Assembly: GCA_016584305.1 (NCBI GenBank)
Contig: JACEEZ010016232.1
Location: 10,001 to 74,000, forward strand
DNA length: 64,000 nt
Direction of reading: 5' to 3'
DNA from: Chionoecetes opilio
Lineage: Eukaryota > Arthropoda > Malacostraca > Decapoda > Majidae
Below, in pieces: positions 1 to 11,999 of this stretch. Position numbers and translations under genes: made by a program. The notes beneath the pieces are model-generated. The model made no database searches and had not been told where the DNA came from. It saw only the letters and a program-made list of their open reading frames with translations. Numbering within the stretch: position 1 is the stretch's first letter; each line of letters begins with the position of its first letter.

Positions 1-77
1 ACACACGTACTACAAGCACGCACACACACGCACATGCACGTACACACACGCGCACACACACGCACACACGCACACAT

Positions 78-110
<33 letters not shown>

Positions 111-175
111 CACACGCACGCACTGTGCCAACACACACACACACACACACACATACACACACATGCACACACACA
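1..175. repeat. (CA)n microsatellite, imperfect
   Basis: Alternating CA with CG and TG interruptions. The cysteine/valine-rich or threonine/histidine-rich open frames on both strands are by-products of the dinucleotide repeat and not genes. Confidence 0.97.
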
Positions 176-649
176 GTAAAACACGTCCGACAGATAGAAG
201 ATCTCGCACTTTGCATCAGCAAATTTCTGGTCGAGTTCCATTCCACTCAATAACGTGATAATACTGTCCCAAAGTCCAACGAAACAAAGTAGGCAGCTGC
301 CCTTCGACAGTCATCTGACTTTGGTGTAAAATACCAATCCTTCAAATTCTTCATCAATTTTCTTCGCACAAGCGCTGGTGGAGGTGATCTTGCAGTGCAT
401 TCTTTTTGATGAAGTTAAGCAAAAAAACTAAAATCGATTATAATATTAAGCCAAAAAATCCAACATAAATGTAATAGATTTAAAAAAAACGCATCAACAT
501 CGTCATTGGCATTCTTAGAACAAAAATTTTGCAAAAAAATAATCATCTAGCTCAAGTAATAACAGAGATTTTAGCGAAAAACCCACTGCCGAACTTTTGG
601 AGGCGATTTCTGGCGTATTTTAAAATGTGGCGCGTTGGACCTTTTGACG
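176..649. other. AT-rich stretch without recognisable gene
   Basis: No coding or structural RNA signal was recognised. It lies downstream (in minus-strand sense) of the Env remnant, where the 3' end and LTR of the minus-strand Gypsy element would be expected, but no LTR boundary could be identified. Confidence 0.5.
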
Positions 650-712
650 CGCGACCCTCATGTGTTTTCATCATGCTTTGCAATCCTATTCTCAAATTAG
701 TGTGATCTGCTG

Positions 713-1066
713 CTATGATGTTAGCGCCAACTGGATATGTAGCAAAGTTTCTAGCATTAGTAAGGACTTTTCATTATTTTCAATATTTAACTTCATTTCA
801 TTTAGAAGTCTTTCAGTAACCCGAGTAGCTGTTTCTAATTTTCCAAGAGGATGACGCACATTAAGAAGTTCTTTCAACGTCACATTAATGACTTGGGAAT
901 GAATATTGAGGAATATCCTGTCCTCTTCAGTGAAAGTATCTAAGGAATGCAAACGATCGCGTATGAAATCAATCTGGGTCTGTGTCGCCGTGCCAAAAAG
1001 AGTGTTTGCAATTGAGCCAACAATATTCAATGCACCTCTTGGTTTCCTTCTGCTTCTTGGATCATT
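713..1066 (-). pseudogene. Env (F-type fusion glycoprotein) fragment
   Basis: An open stretch on the minus strand contains a basic furin-type cleavage motif (RRKPR, encoded at about 1,037-1,051) directly followed by a Gly/Ala/Ile/Leu-rich segment containing VGSIANTLFG, then a predicted helical heptad-rich region. That layout (cleavage site, N-terminal fusion peptide, long helix) is the start of the transmembrane subunit in errantivirus Env and baculovirus F proteins. The fragment is bounded by in-frame stops at about 1,067-1,069 and 713-715, so both the surface subunit and the membrane anchor are missing from this frame. It sits immediately downstream of the integrase, as expected for a Gypsy-group env. 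Identification is by motif and position, without an alignment. Confidence 0.7.
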
Positions 1067-1069
1067 TTA

Positions 1070-1609
1070 TATTATACCCTACGATATGCATTAAAAAATC
1101 ATTCATCGATCTTATTATGCATTCTTTTAAATCTTTTTGTGAAAGAGAATATGAGGTGCTGTATTAAACTGGACATGAAAATGGTTACTCTACTTGAGCT
1201 ATGTTATATTCTATATAGGACGTGAAGTTTCTGACCATTATTATAGGTTTATAAATGTCCCTAATTCTGAGTACGAAAGGTACAATTTACGCGTGCCCGC
1301 CAATATGAGCTTGAATTCGGGGTTGAAACTAAATCCTTGTTGAACCGGTAACCCATGGTGCACTCCCATGGCATGAATGACTCCAAGGCATAGGTAGACA
1401 ATCTGTAATGGAACAGGGGTATTTTATTATATGTTTTTTCCGATATCCTAATGTGTTTTTTCATGACTAAGGGTAAATCAGGAACACTAGATTTCGATCC
1501 CAAACTGTATATCTGACGACATAGAGTAGCTTTTCCTTGAGACTCATCACTTCTTCCTCAGACATATTGTTAGTATCCTGTAGATGATAATCATCATTAT
1601 CTACCCGTG
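1070..1609 (-). other. Probable decayed env N-terminal region
   Basis: This lies between the integrase C-terminus and the Env fusion-subunit fragment. An 80-codon open stretch on the minus strand (1,261-1,503) contains two cysteines but no motif I can assign. By position it should correspond to the surface subunit of Env, but sequence support is weak and the space is shorter than a normal env. Confidence 0.3.
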
Positions 1610-2900
<1,291 letters not shown>

Positions 2901-3012
2901 GGCAAAACGTTGTCCTAGGCGTAGAGCAACATGGATATGGAATCCGGTATTAATATCTGACATAAATTAATATCTGACACGTCAGTACATCATAAATATT
3001 ATAAGTCACTCT

Positions 3013-3515
3013 GTACAATATATTTTCCTCCACACTAATTTCTGATATCTTTAATTTCTTATATCTCTTTTCCATTTTGTACTAATTTTACTCTCTTTTA
3101 ATTCTCTGTACCTCAAAATTCTTCATAATAATATGTTATTTATTTTTTAATATTCATGTTCATCTTTAACCTTATTACTTCCTACAAATTCCACTCAATA
3201 ATATCCTTTTCCTTGTCCTCTGTGGCAACCAATATTATTTTCATTCAGTCACAGTCACTCTATAGTCTATACAATTATTTTCCTCCACATTCATCTCTGA
3301 TATCTTTAATTTCTTATATTTTTTTTCTATTTATTTTGTATTTCTTTAACTCTTCAAATTTTTTGTACCTCAAAATTCTTCTTTAATAATATTTTCACTA
3401 TTTTATAATGTATATGTTCAATGTTCATCTTGTAACCTTATTATTTCCTTCAAATTCCACTCAATAATTTCTTTTGCGTTGTCCTCTGTGACATCCAATA
3501 TATTTTCATTACCAC
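3013..3515. repeat. Tandem duplication, period 255 bp, 2 copies
   Basis: The segment beginning CCTCCACACTAATTTCTGAT at 3,027 recurs as CCTCCACATTCATCTCTGAT at 3,282. Similarity continues through shared landmarks such as GTACCTCAAAATTCTTC and AAATTCCACTCAATAAT up to about 3,507. The offset of 255 bp is a multiple of three. It lies between the RNase H and integrase domains of the minus-strand Gypsy pol, where partly open minus-strand translation (for example NILDVTEDNAKEIIEWNLKE) supports a coding origin. Confidence 0.8.
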
Positions 3516-3539
3516 TATCCTCCTCCTGATATCTCAATC

Positions 3540-3868
3540 TAGAGAGGCAGCAGCCACCTTGTTGGCCTTGCCAGAAATATAATCTAGCTTGATTTCAAAC
3601 TCAGCAACTAATAGTTGCCATCTAGCTATTCTACTGTTTGCATTGACGTAGTCAGTAGCTGCACTAAAGGTCTGTGGTCTGTGAGAACAAAAATTGGATA
3701 TCCTAAGCACAGGTTCCTATTGATTTTGAGTCCATACACAATTGCAAGCGCCTCTTTTCGACTACACTACGTTTGACTTTTTTAATTTTCTACCAAAAAA
3801 GCTAAGTGGCCTGATATTATTATGTTCATCCTTTTGTTGTAGAACACCACCAATTGAATTGTTAGAAG
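3540..3868 (-). pseudogene. Gypsy pol: RNase H, C-terminal part
   Basis: Minus-strand translation gives SIGGVLQQ next to the solo-LTR junction, then VLTDHRPL (about 3,667-3,690) and a following IARWQLLVAEFEIKLDYISG-type segment. These are standard landmarks of Ty3/Gypsy RNase H and the adjoining connection domain, which degrades the RNA strand of the RNA/DNA hybrid. Frameshifts occur near 3,760-3,780. The N-terminal part of the domain lies 1.77 kb away at about 5,640-5,690, on the other side of the solo LTR, and the frame is continuous across the pre-insertion site. Confidence 0.85.
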
Positions 3869-5634
3869 TGTTACGCCCCGTCTGGGGATAGGAAGCGCAA
3901 CGGGGGGTGAATCTCCTGTTAGTGGACCCCCCATCGCTACGGTTCTATCCAATCGGTCGCTAACGTGGCATGACAACTAATCCCCGGCACCCCTACCTGT
4001 AGGGTGCCGGGTTGGGCATATCTCCATGTTCTATGTACCTACGTTTCACATTAACCGGGGCAGTGCCCCCTCGCGTCGGAGATACGGGGAGCTTGCATCC
4101 CTGGCCGGTAAAGCCCCGGCATTGCCGGGGAGTGACCCTCCCTGTCCCTCCCGAGGTCCCTGGCTTGTTACAGGTCCCCCGGGAGCATCCTTGAAAGCCC
4201 GCCCTGCCATGCACTGTACCATAATTAATACATCACCATCTGCCGCGTAGCCTCCTGGAGACCTGTGGTACTCAAGGGGTTCTAAAGCCCCGCTGCGTGG
4301 CCCCAGGATCCTTGGGGGGCTCAGAAGAGAAGCCACAGGGGCGGGTGTGTTGCAGGACGTCGTAGCACCGTAGAGTTGCACCCCCGCCTCGTGGGGCAAT
4401 GCGGGCGATCCTTAGTAGCCCCGCCGCGTGTGTCTCGCAATACCCCGGGGTCTCAGGGAGAACCCAGGAGAAGCCACAGGGCAGGTGTCTTGCAGGACGT
4501 CGTAGCAGCGTAGAGTTTCACCTGCCCGTGGGGTGGGGCAACGCGGGCGATCCTTAGTAGCCCCGCCGCGTGTGTCTCGCAATGCCCCGTGGTCCCAGGG
4601 TGCCCAGAAGAGAAGCCACAGGGGCGGGTGTGTTGCAGGACGTCGTAGCACCGTAGAGTTGCACGTACCCGCCCCGTGGGGCAAAGCGGGGCGATCCTTA
4701 GTAGCCCCGCTGCGGTCCCGGGATCCTTGGGGGCCCATAAGAGAAGCCACAGGGGCGGGTGTGTTGCAGACGTCGTAGCACCGTAGATTGCACCCCGCCC
4801 CGTGGGGCAATGCGGGGCGATCCTCAGTAACCCCGCCGCGGCCCCGGATCCAGAGGGGCCCAGGCGGAACAACAAGGGCAGGTGTCTTGCAGGACGTCGG
4901 GACACCGTAGAGTTGAGGTGCACCTGCCCCGGGGGCGAAGCGGAGCGGTGGGCGTCGGGGCGTCGGCGCGGCAGAGTGGAACTCAGCCATCTACCTGAGC
5001 ACGCGTGCCGCCCGAGGAGGCCTTGAAGGAATACCACGCGTTAACTCGCTCGCTGCATTAAAACACAGTCTCGTATAAGAGGTCACCGCGACGCAGACTT
5101 GCGTGTGCACGCACTCGTCTCTAGATAGATTCTGCCTCCTGTCCTGTGTCAGAAGCTCAGCCAGCTTCCTTATGCAGCTGTGGTCTGCAGGTGCTGGTGG
5201 GTACAGGGCAAGGTTATATCAGGTGACAGTTAATCTGTGAGGTGATGGTGTGAGGTGATCCTTGGTCGCATGGCAATTTCTGTTGGATCAACAATATAAG
5301 CAATGCCTTTCTACTTCTTCCCATTATTGTTTTTCCTTCTTCTTCTCTTCCCTCTTCTTATTCCTCACTTTCTCTCTCCTTTACTCCCGTCTCACTATTC
5401 CCCTTCGTCTGGACGCTCATCTTCTGCTGAACAGCTAAGGTCAGCAAATCTGCAGGTGGCGGCTGCTCACCCCTTGCCGGCTGATAAGGATCTGTGGTGT
5501 CGGCAAGACTTCCTCACCTCCCCTCCTTGGGCTACCATTATAATTATCAGCGATTCTTCCTCTTCCCCTATACCATCTCCTCATTTATCCTTCTCTCCTT
5601 CCTTATACCTTGTTCCTCTGCGTCGACCCTCACA
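3869..5634. mobile_element. Solo LTR (1.77 kb) with 5-bp TSD AGAAG
   Basis: The segment begins TGTTACGCCCCG and ends GACCCTCACA, giving canonical TG...CA termini. It is flanked by identical pentanucleotides AGAAG at 3,864-3,868 and 5,635-5,639. It interrupts the RNase H coding region of the minus-strand Gypsy element exactly, because the coding frame on either side joins cleanly when one AGAAG copy is counted. No internal retroviral genes lie between the ends, so this is best explained as a solo LTR left by LTR-LTR recombination. It is GC-rich in its middle (the minisatellite at 4,329-4,990) and C/T-rich toward the right end. The open frame at 5,303-5,656 is low-complexity and is not called a gene. 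Confidence 0.85.
4329..4990. repeat. GC-rich minisatellite, about 125-142 bp unit, 5 copies
   Basis: The landmark GAAGCCACAGG(GGC)GGGTGT recurs at 4,329, 4,470, 4,612 and 4,743, with a diverged fifth unit from about 4,868. Each unit also has a TTGCAGGACGTCGTAGCA(C/G)CG core and a CGATCCT(T/C)AGTA(G/A)CCCCGC block. A partial unit precedes the array (about 4,190-4,328). The several long open frames across this array on both strands follow from its low stop-codon density and periodicity. The array lies inside the solo LTR. Confidence 0.92.
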
Positions 5635-5639
5635 AGAAG

Positions 5640-6560
5640 AATCAGTAGTCAAGTAAAAGGGTTGCGTAAAGTCGGGGAATTTTAATGTTATCTTTTGAGT
5701 TATTTCTCTCTTCAGAGCTATAAATGCCTCTTTGGCCTAATCATTCCCCTGTATGTGACTTGGTTTTCTTTCCATCTACCATACCCACAGTTAGTTTATT
5801 TAGAGGGGCTGATATAGCAACATAATTTTTCACGAATTTCATATAATATGTCGTCATACCAAGGAAAGACTGTAATTCTTTTACTGTGGTTGGGGCTGGC
5901 ATGTAACGTATGGTTCCCACTCTACTTGGCTGGGGTTTTAGCCCTTCAGCTGAGATAATATTATGTCCGAAGTAGTTAACACTATCTTTAAAAATTAATT
6001 TTTTTCAAGTTTATTCTCAACTTAGATTCCTGTAGGCGTATAAATATCTTTTCTAAGTTCACTTTGTGGTCATTTAAATCATGTCCTTGTATGATTATGT
6101 CATCCATGTATACATGTGTGTCGTGGCCTGTTAACCTATTAATACTTGACTGATACATTATAATTCTACAAAAAGCTGCAGGGAAATATTGCAGGCCCAT
6201 AAGCAGCACGTTATGTGCATATAACCCCTGGGGCGCCACACAAGTAGTCCAAGGTTTAGTCTCGTCACTTCAGGGTATTTGAAAATAGCCTTGTTTTAAA
6301 TCAAGACAAGACTATATTTTTCCCGTTCCCAAATTGTGCAAAATATTATTCATATTGGGTAGTGGATACGAAATGTTTAAGATATGTTGATTAGATTACG
6401 AAAATCAGTACACAGCCTAAGAGCCTATTTTCCCATCCTTTTTTACCACCAGCACTAAAGGGAAGTGGAGGGCTGATCTAGAAGGCTTGATAATTCCCTG
6501 CCTTTCCATTACTTTTATTTGACCATTACTCGCTCATAAAAGCAACTTGTATTGGATAAG
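5640..6560 (-). pseudogene. Gypsy pol: reverse transcriptase
   Basis: Minus-strand translation carries the ordered RT landmarks. They are a VLVVKKDGKIGS fingers segment (about 6,430-6,480), a DLKQGYFQIP palm A-like segment (about 6,280), a LMGLQYFPAAF segment, the catalytic YMDDIII (about 6,099-6,110), and a thumb segment with TTVKELQSFLGMTTYYMKFV (about 5,850-5,900). Downstream the N-terminal RNase H begins and breaks off at the solo LTR. A readable 83-codon open stretch covers 5,988-6,239; the other parts need frameshifts or pass stops. RT copies the element RNA into cDNA. The YMDD box is intact, but the gene as a whole is not. Confidence 0.9.
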
Positions 6561-6790
6561 GCTTTCTTGGTTTAGGTTTTGACTGTAACTGTAACAGACC
6601 TTGATTTCTTTTTTTCTTTGTCCCCTTGAAGCTGCACTAATCCTGGACATAATATGTGTGTTCCAGTGTTTCCTGCCACTGGCTCAAATATAGCTGTCAC
6701 TTTCGACTAATTCGGTTTCTAAGGTCACATAGCTTACTCTTTCCCCTTCCAACATAGTTGTTTGAGTACTGAATATTTACTTTTGGAGAG
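6561..6790 (-). other. Upstream pol region, unassigned
   Basis: By position this should hold the protease/RT junction of the minus-strand Gypsy element. Short lysine/threonine-rich minus-strand stretches are present, but no D(S/T)G protease motif was found. Confidence 0.3.
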
Positions 6791-6989
6791 TTACCCCTCT
6801 GAGACCTTTTTCCTATGTTTTAAACCCCCTTACCCTTTTTTTTTTTTTTAGTGCTTTAACCCCAAACAGACCTCCGCTACTTTCATTTTTGCTCCTTCCA
6901 TATTTAAGGGTAAAGGGTTTTTGGGTGGAATTTAAAATTCTATTTCCCTCAAAAAAGCCCAGCCCCCAATAAAACCTTTTGTTTGGCCA

Positions 6990-9780
6990 ATTTTTTTCTT
7001 CAATAATCACAAATTCATGGTTTTAGGTTTTTCTCCCACTTTAAATTCCCTCAAACCTAATTTTTTTTCCCTCCCCAAAAACCCAGTTGTCTGTGAGCAC
7101 TGACGGCATTTCCTTTTCTTCTCCTTTTACTTCTCTATTCCCCATTTTAAATTTCAACCCAAAAGCGGGTTGTTGCGTATATGTGCACAAAAAACAAAAT
7201 TTGCTTCGGGGCCCAGGTTTAAAAATCTTCGAATTTTCTACCATCGGCTTCGACTTCAATGAAATCTCTTACAAATTTTTATCTGTGCTGTAATCTCTCA
7301 CCTAACTCCTCGGACTATGTAATATTTTTCGAAAATTTAAAAATCAAAAAGTGGAGGCACTTTCTCATCTCTTTTTCCTTTAGCAAAAAATTTTTCCATT
7401 TTTTGGGATTTCAATTTTCACCCCCAAAGCACGGATCATCTTCTTTCACTAACCAAAATGGCCAAAACAAACCTAAAAAGTTTTTTTATTTTCCTAAGAC
7501 CTAGAGCAGCTGGTGCAGCACCCACCCCGTTTTTCCCGACCGCCTTGGAGACACCCCCAAACATTTTTGGATAAATTTCCAAAATTTACAAAACCCTTTT
7601 GGGCTTACTCTGGGGAAACTTTATCCCCTTTGGGTTTCCCCCGGGATCACAATTTTTATTTTTTGTAACCTTTTCCCTATCGTTTCCGGTGCCCCCTTTT
7701 CGGGACCCACCTAAGGGGAGGTGCTTCTGGAAATTTGATTTTAACTCAGCAAGGGGGAAGCCCAAAAAGGACAGACTATTCGGATTTTCCGGGAAAATGT
7801 TTACTGCTTCCATGTCAGGGGACCCATCTTTTTGGTGAAAAAGGGCATAACGGGGCCCTTTAGTCCTGGCATGGAGGCGTACATTCACAAAACCTTTCTC
7901 AATCCTAAAGCGGTAAACCTTTGGGTTTTAATGTGCTTGTTACAGGCGCCAAAAGATAGAGAGGGGGCTCCCCGGGACGGTACCGAACCATCAATCTCCA
8001 AAAAAATTTTGCCCTTTATTTCGGCTCGTAATCATCCCAAAATTTTTTCCTTAAACAAACCAAAAAAAACTCCTTCTTTTCTTTAAAAATTGTCAAAATT
8101 TTTTATAAATCAAATTTCCCTTTATAGTGACTTCTGGCTTTCTCCCTAATAACATATCTAAAAAAATTCTTTTTTCTTCATTTTTATCTCCTTTTTTCCC
8201 CCAGATGGCTCCACGGGCGGTCTCATCTATTTCTAAATTTTAAACTCTTCGCTAAAAACCTTTGAAAAAATTCCCCTCTGTTGATAAAGGGGCTTTTTCC
8301 CTCCTTCTCCTCCACCCTCACTTATTATCCTGGTTTTTAAATCCTTCATAAGATGTTTTCTTTGCCCCTTTCCCGGCCTAAATCCCCGGGAAAGGGTTAC
8401 GGTCCTGACGGAGTCCCCTATGGGTTTTAAAAAATTTTTATTCTGTGTTTCACCCTGCCTGGGGCAAAAATTTTTTTCCCTCTTTGCCCACTACTTCCAC
8501 CTTTCCCTTTTGCTGGAAGTTTTCTCACCCTTTCCCAAATTTTCCTAAGGGAAAGGGGGGGCCGTTCTAATTCTTCAAACACCCCCTTCCCATAGCTTTA
8601 CTTCCGCCTTTTTAAAAACTTTTGAATTTTTTTCTTTAAAAAGAAATTAAGCATTATCTTCACAGTCTTTTATCTGATAGTCAGTAAAGTTTCCGTAAAG
8701 GGCGATCTATGGCGATTTCTAGCTTTCCCAACGAATCTTGGGCACCTAATTTAGGGGATTCGGGTGAAACTTTTGCTGTTGCCCTTTTTGACCTATCAAA
8801 AGCGTTTGATAGAGTCTGGCACCCAAAATTTTTTAATTTTTCCAAAAATACCCTCATTCGGGGTTTTTATCCTTTTCCTCTGTACCTTCATTTTTTAAAT
8901 TTCCTTTTTAAAAAAATTTTTTTGCAGTACTGTAACGAAATTGGGTTTTTTTCCCAAGGGCTTTTCAATAGTGGGTTCCTCAGGGTTTTCCTATCACCCA
9001 ATCCCCTTTCTATTATTTTTTCATTAATGATTACTAAGTCTAACTCCAAAAAACCCCACCCAATCCTAAAGTGGGAATTTAAACCCCGCATTTTTCAAAA
9101 GTTTTTTTTTTTAAACGTCCAAATCAAAAAGGAAATAAGTGATTTTAAAGGAGAGATGGGCCCCCCGAAACGCCTAACTTCATCTTTCTATAATTTCTGA
9201 TTGGTGCAAAGCAAAAACCCCTTTCTTTTTTCAAGCCTCAAAAACCCAATTTCTTTACCTATCTACCCGACCCAAAAAACCACCAGATAACCCATCCCTC
9301 TTTTTCAAGACATTTCTTGGGGCTACCTTTACAAATTTAAAATTTAACTGGGAAAACTCACATCCATTCTTGTTTAAACAGCTTCTGGAGCGTTGTCCTG
9401 TGGCGTTTGTTCCTTTTTTTTTTCCCCCCCAGGTGTTTGCTCTACAGGGGGCCCTTTTAGCCATGTATGGATATGTCTTATTTTTGGGGGGGTCCATATA
9501 CAGCTTTTAAAAGCGTTGGGGCAAAAGCTTTTTGTTTATCATCCCCCCCTCTGACGAATTTTTTTAAACTTTAAATACCGCCCCCAATGTTGCTTCTCTT
9601 TCATCTTCGACCGTTTTTCAGTCAACTCCTCTGAACGTAACTGCATGCTACCCCACTCCCCGGCCCCGCGCACAAAATTTTTACTCATTCCTCCTATTTT
9701 TCCTCTTCCCAATGCAAGAGTTTAAACAATTCTTTAATCTTTTATCCCTTTTACTGGGGAACTCTGGAATATCTTCCGAT
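6990..9780 (+). pseudogene. Jockey-group-like LINE ORF2 (endonuclease + RT)
   Basis: This is a frameshift-riddled plus-strand copy of a non-LTR retrotransposon ORF2. The endonuclease part is recognisable from about 7,070 (NPKAGCCVYVH and LSPNSSDY-like segments) to about 8,100. The RT part has a GPDGVP-like block (about 8,400), a RPIALTS-equivalent region, FRKGRS equivalents near 8,690-8,710, the palm motif FDRVWHPKF (about 8,803-8,830), an NSGVPQGS-like region near 8,970, a TQFLYLSTRP segment (about 9,240) and a C-terminal tail whose last recognisable residues fall near 9,770. The order matches the ORF2 of Jockey-group-like LINEs abundant in decapods. Homopolymer inflation makes most frames unreadable, so the exact start is uncertain. 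LINE ORF2 nicks target DNA and reverse-transcribes its RNA in place. Confidence 0.8.
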
Positions 9781-9799
9781 TCTTTTTCCACTATGACTA

Positions 9800-10760
9800 G
9801 TATTACTATTTTTTATTTACATCAACGAAATGGATATGGGATTAGCATGATATCGGCAAGTTTGCTGATGATAATAAGGTAGGTACGATTATTGGATCAC
9901 AATCTGGTGTAAGCATATTGCAGGGAGACTTAGATAATTTCATGAGTGGGTTGTCAGATGGCAAATATAATTTAAAATTGATAAGTGCAGCGTTATGATT
10001 GTTTGAAGAAAAAACCCGGGAAATAGATAACCATACACAATTATCGCTGAAAAGATCAGAGGATGAGAAAAAATCTGGGAGTGAGGGTGAGCTCCGACCT
10101 CCGACCTAGAAACAATGTATTGCGGCTAGAAATAAAGCTAATAGGGTGTTAGGATTCTTTGGGCCCAGAAGTGTTAAAAGTTGAAGTGCGAAGGTTATTA
10201 AAAAGATTTATTTGGCTCTAGTCAGACCTCACCTAGACTATGCGGTTCAGTTTTGGTCTTCATATTACAGGATGGATATAGCCTTGTTAGAATCAGTGCA
10301 GAGAAGGATGCCCAAAATTATTCAAGGGATGCGTAACTTTAGTTATGAGAAGAGATTGAAGCTTTTTAAATTTACACCCACTCGAAAGACGCAGGGTATG
10401 GAGCGATCTGATGGAAGTTTTTAAGTGGATAAAGGAATTAATAAAGAAGACGTAGGAAAAAGTTTCTTACGGTTATTAACTAGGGTAGAACAAGAATAAC
10501 GGATTCAAGCTGGGAAAAAAGTAGATTGAAAAATAAAAAGGGAAAAAAATGGTTCTCAAATAGGGTGTTAAATGATTGGAATGGACTCAGTAGACAGGGA
10601 GTTAGTGCAGAGTCATTAGAGAACTTTAATGGGAGGCTAGATAAAATTCATGGATGGGGATGAAAGGTGGATGTAGGTAGTGTTAAATAACAGGAACTAC
10701 CTCGGTAGGTCTCACGGCCTCTTGTAGCTCCTTTATTCTCTTATTTTCTTATTATGTTCT
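9800..10760 (+). pseudogene. CR1-like LINE, 5'-truncated, RT C-terminal part
   Basis: Plus-strand translation begins at an FINDIDMGLA-like segment and includes the RT palm motif C as KFADDNKVGT (about 9,858-9,885). The diagnostic CR1-type tail follows: ALVRPHLDYAVQFW (10,213-10,254), LLESVQRRMPKIIQGM, and FSYEKRLKLF. The end of the ORF (about 10,620-10,670) has the conserved nucleotide block GAGGCTAGATAAAATTCATG then GATGGGGATGAAAGG, and the 3' end has a CTCTTATTTTCTTATTATGT tail. At least three frameshifts and stops break the frame. It is a typical 5'-truncated dead copy, directly downstream of the preceding LINE. Confidence 0.9.
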
Positions 10761-10886
10761 TAAGATATACGCAAAATCTTTCGGCAGTGCTGAAATGATT
10801 ATCGAGACAAATATATCATTGCATACTTCTCTGCCTGGCTTCAATGCCTCTGATTTGTTTACGATATAGTTATTATCTTATTATTT

Positions 10887-11121
10887 AATTATATATATAT
10901 ATATGTATCGTTTATTATAACTGAAGGCATCGTATACACAGGGAACATAAAAAAAAAAGATAAACATCGTTAACACAGGACTCGATTGATTTCAAGCGAC
11001 GCCATTTTTTGAACTTAGGTTCTATGCACTGTGTTGTCATTCAGATAAAGTAATATAATATAATATAATATAATAATATATATATAATATATATTATATA
11101 TAGATATATAATAATATATAT

Positions 11122-11208
<87 letters not shown>

Positions 11209-11725
11209 GTATAATATATATATATTATATATAACTATATAATATATATTTATATACATTCTATATATATATATATATTATATATATCTATAGACATATA
11301 TATATATTATACATATATATAGTATATATATATATATAGTATATATATCTATATTATATATACACATCATAAATATAGATTATATATTATATTAATTCTA
11401 TATATAATATATATATATATCTATATATATAAACCTATATAAACATATATATATATATAAAACTATATAATATATATATATATATAATATCTATATATAT
11501 ATAACATATTATATTATATATATATTATATAGTCATATAGAATATATATATATATATACGTATATATATATAAACATATATATATATATAAACATATATA
11601 TATATAAACTATTATATATATAATGAAGATATAAACCAGCGCGGGTAGAATCTTATATCTTCATTAAAGATCTCGCTTCCCTCATGGAGAAAGTATTGCC
11701 TCTATTATATATAAATATATATGTA

Positions 11726-11757
<32 letters not shown>

Positions 11758-11885
11758 CTATATATATATTATATATATATATGTATTATATATACATATA
11801 TATATCTATATATATATAATTATATATACTATATATATATATATATATATCTATATATAATTATATATATATATAATATATATAC
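10887..11885. repeat. (TA)n-rich satellite tract, about 1 kb
   Basis: Long TA dinucleotide runs with small interruptions. A short island of ordinary sequence (about 11,622-11,705) sits inside. Tyr/Ile-only open frames here are repeat artefacts. Confidence 0.95.
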
Positions 11886-11999
11886 ATTCTTTGATTGTAT
11901 ACACTGTGTTTCATTCAGATAAACTTATATCACTGTATTTCCGACTTTCAGATTCTGTATTTCATATATATTTACTTTAAGATAATGACTGATAACATT

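Noticed and set aside
10..258. Cys/Val-rich and Thr/His-rich open frames
   Set aside because: They are translations of the (CA)n repeat; the same artefact recurs at 16.95-17.1, 31.0 and 47.0 kb.
4329..4990. Regularly spaced repeats considered as a CRISPR-like array
   Set aside because: Units are about 125-142 bp with no short repeat/unique spacer alternation, no cas genes, and the context is eukaryotic.
4046..5037. Long overlapping open frames (117-194 codons) on both strands
   Set aside because: They follow the period of the GC-rich minisatellite inside the solo LTR and have no family resemblance.
5303..5656. 117-codon plus-strand ORF with a hydrophobic N-terminus like a signal peptide
   Set aside because: It lies in the C/T-rich end of the solo LTR; the hydrophobic run reflects pyrimidine-rich composition.
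11041..11259. Tyr/Ile-only ORF
   Set aside because: Translation of the (TA)n tract.
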